Below are positions 56,843 to 64,000 of a stretch of DNA of 64,000 bases, piece by piece. The stretch comes from Powellomyces hirtus (lineage: Eukaryota; Chytridiomycota; Chytridiomycetes; Spizellomycetales; Powellomycetaceae), in assembly GCA_025526995.1 (NCBI GenBank), contig JAHLKG010000005.1:744001-808000 (forward strand), in the 5' to 3' direction. A program made the position numbers and the translations under genes. The notes under the pieces were generated by a model that saw nothing but the letters and a program-made list of their open reading frames with translations, was not told the origin of the DNA and searched no databases. The stretch's first letter is position 1. Each line of letters begins with the position of its first letter.

Positions 56843-58079
56843 ATGGACCCTGCAGCTCGACTGGCCGTGAACTTGAATGTCCTCAGGAGACATGATCCCA
56901 CAATTGTCTCGATTCTTGACAGCTCGAGCCATGTGGTCGTGTATGATTTTGCCCCTGAAACCAAGAGCTGGGTAGGTAAGCAATGGATACTGGAACGAAG
57001 GCCAGTGAGCCAGGCAGGCATCTTTGCCCAAACAACAGCGGATATGGGGAAAGACAAGGCCGATTAGCTCTTCTTACCGACATACGTGTTGCATTTTCAG
57101 ACAAAGAAGGGAATTGAGGGAACCATGTTTATCTTCCAAAGGTCCGCCGCCCCGTTCTATGGTTTGTTTGTGATGAACCGTCTAGCGCTTGAGAACCTTA
57201 TGGTACTGCTGAACGCCGATATGGAAGTGCAACTGCTGCAAGAGTTTGTGATCTATCGACAACCGGACGGTGCGTCAGCTTTTAAGCTCTGCTTATCTGG
57301 CACACATACCTTGACGCGTAGTGCTGGTTATGTAGATAGCGTTCAGGGATTGTGGATGTACGAAACTGCGGACCGGACGCGAATAGTGAAAACTCTGACA
57401 ACGTAAATGCTACCGCACTCCCGAGAGATAACGTCATTTAATATTTGGGGAACTTACGATTGGGCTTTGTGCGTAGATATACGGAGCTCTGTGCGGCATC
57501 TCCTCCGCAACAGCATCAGAACCAACACCAACAGCGTCATCAACAACCAACCAACCAGCCAGTGGATCTGTTAGCGATGCTTCATCGCGCGAAAGAAGCG
57601 GCGCCTACACCTAACGGTGGCGCTCCTGTGGATAACACGCAGGGCGGCGCCTTCCGTACGCAATACCCCGGTTCATCGCCTCAACGCACGTTCCCGAATG
57701 ACGATCACAGCCAACAACCACAACAGCAGCCGCAGCCCCGTCAGCAACAACAACATCAACGTTCACAACAGCACCCGCCAGCAAGCAGTGCACCGCCGAT
57801 CACCCCACAACAGCGGCAGATTCAACGACTGGAGGATATCTGGCAGTGGGTTGAAGATATGGCGCCTTTGCGGACAAAAGGCGGGTTGCCGGACACAGAG
57901 TTCCGGAGACGCATGGTGCATCTCGCGCAGGTTTGACCTCTTTCTTGTGCGTTGATGTGATACATCACCCGAAGCTGACGTCGACCTACGGGATGCTTTT
58001 ATTTGCTTTCTTCTTTCTTTAGGACAACAATTTCCTGGATGCAATGTATAGGAGCTATCGCTGGGAACGGCCAACCTGA
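56843..58079 (+). CDS. DCP1: mRNA-decapping enzyme subunit DCP1
   Basis: Five exons (56843-56971, 57101-57269, 57336-57402, 57477-57930, 58023-58079), in phase, 291 aa. The N-terminal EVH1/WH1-like domain is clear: ARLAVNLNVLRRHDPTIVSILD, SSHVVVYDF, KGIEGTMFIFQRSAAPFYGLFVMNRL, VQGLWMYETADRTRIV. A Gln/His/Pro-rich linker follows, then a helical C-terminus FRRRMVHLAQDNNFLDAMYRSYR resembling the trimerisation domain of animal/plant DCP1, which budding-yeast Dcp1 lacks. DCP1 activates DCP2 in cytoplasmic P bodies. The linker includes about 20 Gln in short runs. Confidence 0.93.
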
Positions 58080-58265
58080 GGCTCTCTACTTTTAAAGCCA
58101 TTCTCCATTTGTTCTTGCTACCAGAAAATTTCCAATGAACACGTTGCGAAACAGTATTCGATGCGAGCCTAAAGAACATGGACGAAGAGTTTCCCTATTT
58201 ACAGTATTTACAATGTACCGTCGTGATTGCTCCTGGACGACCGCGAGCGGTGTCTCTAATGGCTA

Positions 58266-61200
58266 TCACGGCGGAGGTGGTGGTCCGGCCTTCTCGGCCG
58301 TTTTGGATCGCGTTGACACAAATTTGCCTGTAGACAGCCATTTCGCATATGCCTGAAGGAGACGAACCCACATCAGCAAGAGAATTGGAAGTAAGGGAAC
58401 CAAACCACAATGTAGTGCGGTATGCATAAAGAGGACAGTGGTGACCTACCGCATGTTTCGGAAGGTCGAGGCGTTGCACGGCAGGACCAACGTAACACGA
58501 GGTGCGGGCCGAATTCTCGACATAGTTCTCGTAAAGGGACTCGTCTCTCGAGTCTACTTCAAAGTGGTCTGCGAGCGAGCTGCTATTGTTGTTGTTGTTG
58601 GGGAGGCGCCCGCTGCGGCCTACGTATTCTTGGAAGATTGGGAAGTCCGAATGCGCGGCTTGCATGGCCGCGGGCTGTTCAACAGTCGGAGCAAGGAGGG
58701 TCGATGCGGCTTTGAATTGGTGGATGTATCTACCAACGTTAGAGGGATGAGAGGTCAAGACGACAAGTAGTTTGGAGCTGGCGGGGTCAAGCTGTGGGGG
58801 GCGCGAGGTCCATACCGTTTATATTCCTTCAGCTCGCTGCTAGGGACTTGTGGATCCACTAGACGAGTTGCCAAAGCGCTCGTCGTCCACCACGGAGCAG
58901 TCGCAGCTTCCTTGTGCAGGCCATTTTTTGTTTTCCCTGCCGCGTCGTGGTCCTCGGGGTGCTGGTTAGCATGGTGATGATTGTGCTGCTGCGCCCCGCC
59001 ACGCCGTGCTCCGCCTTTTTCGGGAACAGCGTCCCTGTCTCGGTGCGGTTGATTCGTCAACTTCAGCCACCGGCGCACGCCGCCAATGTTAAGGCTGTAT
59101 ATCATTAAATATCTGTTTCGGCCAGCAAGAAACGGATCAGCAATCTCATTGTCGAATACTTTTAAACACTAGTGTGTCTTTTATGCATGTGCCAATCAGT
59201 ATACATACCTGTTTGATTGCGCCGGATTTACTCGCACCGTGAACGGACTGTTGTCGATTACATCTTCTCGTGATGGTAACCTAGACGCACCAGAAGGTAC
59301 TGTTCAGCGACGTCCGCGCCCTACAGAAGCTGAGCGTCAGGTGGGAACATACCTGGTGTTGGTGCTGATGATGTTGAAAGCAAAGAGTCTGCTGAATGAG
59401 GTATACAGTTTGGGACGGTAGTATTCCTCGTAAAAGGCGCCTTTCCGAGGGTATGGTTGCAAACGGTTGGCACAGCCATTGTGATTACACGATATGGTGG
59501 CGGGAGTGTACCAAGATGTGTAACTGACACGAACAGGTTCGAAGGGTGACAGGGTTAGCTTGACAGCTAGAAGACAGTGTGGTACATAGCAACCAACCTT
59601 CGCTTTGGACGTTTCTTGCGCGGCTCTTCATTGTGGAGATAGTAGTCACTCGCAAGCTCCCAGAGAGCCATGGCAGTTTTCGACGACGAGAGCGACACGT
59701 TCGGGATAAAGTGACCCAAGAATAGATTGATGGCGTCTTGTTTCTCAGCATCTGTGAAGGAATTGCTGTAATATCTCCTGATGCTTTCGATCATATCTCT
59801 CGAGTGACTGGTCCAAGGGCTGATTTTCCGATACGTCTCCATCGTATTGACGAGATGCGAGCCGCCATATTGTAAAGCAATCGTGTCTCCATGATCGTGA
59901 TACATGGCATTGAGGAGATTGATGGCATCCGAGTCGAACGGAACAGACGGATGTTCCAGCACCCCGAGGGCGTATAGTTGGTGGCCAAGTGCACACTTGC
60001 CAATCACAAACTGGGCAGCATTCGTGCGATCAAGGCAGTCGATGCAGTTGGTTCTTACAACACCGTGCTGCCGACGTCCAAGAATCCGCTTGACAGGGGG
60101 TTTCTTCTCGCCATCACTGTCTCCTCCTGATGAGGCCGCGCTCCGAGCCAGCGCATTGACGTAAGGCTCCGGCCCGCTGTGGAAAAACTCTGTCGTAGCG
60201 AGAACTTCCTCGGCGAGGTTTTCGAGTACACCAATGACGTCCTGATCGTGGCTTTTCGAAGCACGCGCCATGTCCCAAGCAATGTACTTGATCTTGCGTC
60301 CGGCAGGTAAGAACTGATTGAGATACGACACCGCCTCGGTGAACTCTTCAAGTAGGATCGACTCTCGCCGGTTCTTCTCCTTGCTTTTCACAAGATTCAG
60401 CACAATAATGGGGCCATTGTACCGTTCCAGCATGTTATCGAAATGCAAGGCGGCGGCAGAAAAGAACGGGTCGATGACGTTCAATTCAATCGGCGGTTTC
60501 GCTACCATGCCAGCATTTTCTTGCGACCAGAACAACGGAATGGAGCCTCGGTGCTGCACAAACGATGTGTAGGAGGGTTTGGTCCCGTAACGCCCCGGCG
60601 GATGGAAAAACGAAGTCGTCGTGGCATCGTAGACTATCTGCTCCGTCTCGACGTCGTTTGCAACATAACCCTGATCATTAACGCCTCGCTTCAAAAAACG
60701 AGCTCCGGCAAAGTATCGAGACCGCCGGGCAATCAAGGCGACGTATATGTTTCGGCCGAAGACGGAGATCTCTATCGAAAGTAAATCATGAGAATCGTGT
60801 ATGCGCAAGAATATAAGCTTAGGAGCACAAAAATGCTTTGTGCCTTACTCGATTGGTCTACGAAGCCATGAATGATTGGAAGGACCCAATCAGACTGTAT
60901 GGTCTCCATGGCCGGGCGCAGAAGATGGCTGTTCCATACAAACATGAGATTGTAATCGAAATGCTGTCTTCCGTCAGGTGAATCCATGTTCCACTGCAAC
61001 GTCCTTGTAATGTCATAGGTGTAGCTGAAGTAGAAGTTCTTGCTGAGATCGACTTGCCCGAAAACCTGCACATATCTGCAATATCCGGCGTTACAACCTG
61101 GTGTGACAGCTGTCAAGAGTGCCTCATATGCCATGAGTTCATACCTTGCTTCATCTGGACGCCGCTCCATCTTCGCCCCCGGGCCCGGAACGCTGACCAC

Positions 61201-61854
61201 CATAGTATCATCGATGTGGTAGATGTAATGTCCTCCAATCAAGGCGACAGCGCTTCGTTTGGTGATGAGAATAATGTAGTAGCCTTCCAAAAATCGAATG
61301 AATCCTACGGGAACGAAATAGCGAAAGTAAGCACATATCAGCTTTTCAAAGTCTTCTCAGCGTGGCAATCATAAAGCCGTGGGACACATACCGACAATTC
61401 CGAAAAATGAAGCGACCTTGTGCAAGCCTCCGGAAGCCTTGTTGCCATTCTCAATCATGGACAACAGCTCCTGGATCTCAGCTTTGCTATAAACAACTTC
61501 GTCGTCAATGACGTTAAGTTCATTGGCGTCTGTCCGGTCAATTTTCAAGACTCGGAATCGTTCATCGCTTTGGTTCGACCCAACAATGAAGAACCTCTGG
61601 GAGCGTGAGAGTAATTTCGGTCAGCTTGACGTTGCACAGAACTCATATGCATAAAGGAGCGGAGATGGCATACCGTTCTCGTTTCATACAGAGTAAACTT
61701 GCTACGAAGCACAGGAAATTCTGTCAATTCGGTGAACGTGAAAGTTCTCCCCAATCGACACTACTCACTTGAGAACCAGCCTCTCCTCGGCGTTCATCAT
61801 GGACTCCGTCAGAACTTCATTATGCTGTTTCTGCTGTGGCTCTTCAAGCGGCAT
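58266..61854 (-). CDS. FIG4: Polyphosphoinositide phosphatase FIG4 (SAC domain)
   Basis: Ten exons (61854-61769, 61701-61674, 61596-61392, 61304-60849, 60771-59598, 59523-59353, 59280-59209, 59094-58816, 58729-58450, 58352-58266) give about 945 aa (human 907). N-terminus [31 protein letters not shown] and [30 protein letters not shown] are FIG4-specific. The SAC catalytic loop is [16 protein letters not shown] (CX5R intact). C-terminal landmarks: [28 protein letters not shown], then a disordered His/Asn region with repeated aromatic pairs (EYKRYI, FQEYV, YENYV, YAKWL). It dephosphorylates PI(3,5)P2 at position 5 on endosomes/vacuole with Fab1/Vac14. Exon 2 is 28 nt. The 59598/59523 and 59209/59094 joins were chosen by phase and family fit. 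Confidence 0.9.
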
Positions 61855-62102
61855 CGAGCAGCCTGGCAATTGACGTTGAGACGAAGCCGTCTCTCACTGT
61901 GGTCGGAGCCGTGCTCAAGGAAGAAAAGCTATGAAATGGAAAAAGAAACGGGAAGAAACGAGGTGCGAGGGAATCCAGATTGCCTCACCACTATCCCATT
62001 TGTAGTATCAGCCACGCTTGAACGCGCGACCGAGCAAACGGTGAAAGCGGGGGCAAGTTGGTGGGTGTGCAAGGGGGATTAGCGCTCACGTTCTGCAAAG
62101 AA

Positions 62103-64000
62103 ATGCTGGCTGAACCTTCCGCCGAGACCCCACTGCTCGGGCAGGACACCGTGAACAATGGCTTGGCCTCTCAGCGCACAGAAGAGCGGATCCGCAGGCG
62201 GAATCACCGCCTGGCCGGGTTCTTGATCGCAGCTTTGATGGTCGCTGGCATGATCACGCTGGGGCTAAGGACAAGCCGGCATTCGCACCAGCCTAAACAT
62301 GAATCTGAACCTCCGCGAATGCAGTGGAAGCCTTGCTACGAGAATGGTCTTTTGTGCTCGTCCCTGCGTGTACCGCTTGACTACAAGAGCGCGACGGGCA
62401 AAAGCATGTCTATTGCGCTGATACGTCTGCCTGGTTCGGCTACCAACTCCTCCGCTTCTCCAATTTTCCTGAACCCAGGCGGTCCAGGTAGATTGAGTTC
62501 CTTGTTTTGAAAGCAGTATGTGACTATCGACGCTAACTTCCCTTTGCTGCCCAGGAGCTTCCGGCATAGAATTCATACGAAACCTCGGTACCAAGCTGGG
62601 CAAGCTCCTACACGGGAAATACGACCTCATAAGCTTTGATCCTCGAGGAGTCGGCCAGAGCAACGCGATTTCATGCTTTGAAACGGCAGCACAGCATGCC
62701 TACTTTGATGCCCAGCACCAGATGCTACCCGCTTCGGCGCGAACGAACGATCATGAGTCGATCGCCGCTCGAGTCGCCCGAGATTCCGTCCTCGCGTTTT
62801 CGTGTCGCAAAAAGGCCGGGCACATATTGCCATACGTGTCGACTGCGGCTGTTGCGAGAGACTTGGACTTGCTTCGCGCCGCAATGGATCAGGAGCTGCT
62901 AAACTACTGGGGCTTTAGTTACGGCACGTTGCTGGGGTCCATTTATGCCAACATGTTTCCTGACAAAGTCGGCAAAATGGTTTTGGATGGAGTTGCAGAC
63001 CCGGAGGCCTGGATCGGAGCATCAGTCGAGCTGAAGCCTGTGTCTGACGACTCCTTGGTTGACACAGAAGCCGTGCTCGACGGCTTCGGATCCCTTTGTG
63101 AAACGGCGGGTCCGGATCAGTGCGCTCTTGCTTCCGTGGCCCGGGGACCATCTTATTCTGTTGCGGACACGTTGCGAAAGTTCCTCGAGGAACTCAAGCT
63201 GACGCCACTGGTCGTATACGATGGGGAAACACCGGGAATCCTTTCGCAGTCAATGGCTGCAGAGTCCCTCTTCATGAGCTTGTACAAGCCTCGAACATGG
63301 CAAAAAGTTGCGTCCGCGTTCAACGATGCTATCACATATGCGAACGGAACCAAACTATACTATATGTCTGCTTCTTCCGGCCCCACCGACTTTTGTTCAA
63401 CAGGCGGTGACAGCGAGGACTATTCGAACCTTGCAGTGCATTGCACAGACAGAAGACCGTTCACTGACCTGAAACACATGCTGTCGCAGGTTCAGAGGCT
63501 GGCTGAAATGAGTCCTCTGGCGGGAGCCATGTGGGGTTGGTGGGCGTCGCCATGCTTATCATGGAATGTCACTGCGGCAGAACGATACACTGGCCCTTGG
63601 AACGCGACAACGCGCAACAAGGTGAGACAGAGACAGAACATACAATGCAATTGCATTCCCCAACAACCGACTCAAAACAGCATTCTCCTTCTCTCCAAGC
63701 TTCTACTGATCGGAAACGCGTATGACCCAGTTACGCCGTTCCGCCATGCCAAACGTCTATAAACCTCATGTCCGATTCCTCCGTCCTTCTTCGCCACAAC
63801 GGCTACGGACATTGCTCCATTGCCCAGGCGAGCACATGCACGATGGATGCCATCAGAACCTACTTTGCGCATGGCGCCGACGCCGTCCATGCTCGTGAAT
63901 GTGGAGTTGACGAGGACCTGTTCCCCGCGCCAAGTTCCCTCGGGACAATGATCCACCCTCAAACTCGGTTGATCGCCGACATGGCTACAGGCATCCGTGG
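62103..64000 (+). CDS. Membrane-anchored TAP-type alpha/beta hydrolase (partial, runs off the window; apparent frameshift)
   Basis: Exons 62103-62487, 62555-63621 and from 63700 on. After a short cytosolic N-terminus comes a signal anchor (GFLIAALMVAGMITLGL), then the hydrolase fold: CSSLRVPLDY, IFLNPGGPGASG, YDLISFDPRGVGQSN, the nucleophile elbow YWGFSYGTLLG (Ser), a TAP C-terminal domain with the catalytic Asp in NAYDPVTP and His in NGYGHCS. Relatives are tripeptidyl-aminopeptidases/proline iminopeptidase-like secreted hydrolases. Near 63751 the frame breaks: CATGCCAAACGT leads to a stop (TAA at 63760), while the downstream coding (MSDSSVLLRHNGYGHCS) is in another frame. One nucleotide missing from the AAA run would account for it. 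The gene continues beyond 64000. Confidence 0.8.

Noticed and set aside
58755..59105. Separate small gene starting [13 protein letters not shown] downstream of FIG4
   Set aside because: Its frame connects in phase to FIG4 through a TACAG acceptor at 59094, it would start only about 40 bp after any FIG4 stop, and the added residues bring FIG4 to its usual length.
1..64000. tRNA or rRNA genes
   Set aside because: Looked for the tRNA B-box pattern (GGTTCGANTCC) and long conserved rRNA blocks on both strands by eye; no candidate with a matching A-box and acceptor stem was found.

Overview
The window is nuclear DNA from an intron-rich fungus. Nearly every gene has several exons with GT-AG introns of about 50-110 nt, start codons often follow C/A-rich leaders, and the gene set is fungal: a White-Collar-2-type PAS-GATA protein, TOM70, a UFE1/STX18 SNARE, SDH5, cytochrome c peroxidase and an NHX1-type exchanger. 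Features more familiar from animals or early-diverging fungi (a DNAJB12-like J protein, a DCP1 with a C-terminal trimerisation-like helix, a STYX-like phosphatase, FAM210) make a chytrid or other early-diverging fungus my best guess, but the sequence alone does not prove it. I recognised no tRNA, rRNA, CRISPR array, plasmid or phage feature. Gene models were built by hand from reading frame and splice signals. Where exon phases closed exactly I trust them; the exceptions are flagged.

Layout. 0-16 kb: homeobox factor (-), DNAJB12-like (+), tRNA-dihydrouridine synthase DUS1 (-), TOM70 (+), BTB protein (-), STYX-like phosphatase (+), an unrecognised Cys-rich protein (-), SDH5/SDHAF2 (+). 16-29 kb: Na+/H+ exchanger (+), NDUFA4-like subunit (-), a gene-poor repeat-bearing stretch with one small two-exon gene (+), FAM210/DUF1279 (-), a two-cluster ferredoxin fusion (-), a secreted I36-type inhibitor (-), mitochondrial aspartate aminotransferase (-). 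29-43 kb: WC-2 (+), DUF1295 membrane protein (+), ETT1-like TPR protein (-), an unknown protein with a SUMO-interaction-like motif (+), STX18/UFE1 (-), tandem RGS protein (+). 43-53 kb: RhoGEF-PH-RhoGAP-like protein (+), RNA polymerase III subunit RPC31 (-), cytochrome c peroxidase (+), a coiled-coil membrane protein (-). 53-56 kb: a promoter-like block followed by 1.5 kb of tandem repeats made of consensus 5' splice sites. 56-64 kb: MPP6 (-), DCP1 (+), FIG4 (-), and a TAP-type alpha/beta hydrolase (+) running off the end.

Genes commonly alternate in strand, so many pairs share a divergent promoter of 190-900 bp or meet tail to tail. Many products are mitochondrial (TOM70, SDH5, NDUFA4-like, FAM210, ferredoxin fusion, AAT, CCP1), and MPP6 and DCP1 (both RNA-decay factors) are head to head across 190 bp; I see no evidence of a dedicated cluster.

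The two most unusual items are the 5'-splice-site array at about 53.2-54.7 kb behind a TATA/MCB/E-box block, and the apparent fusion of an Apd1/Aim32-type [2Fe-2S] domain to an adrenodoxin-type ferredoxin.
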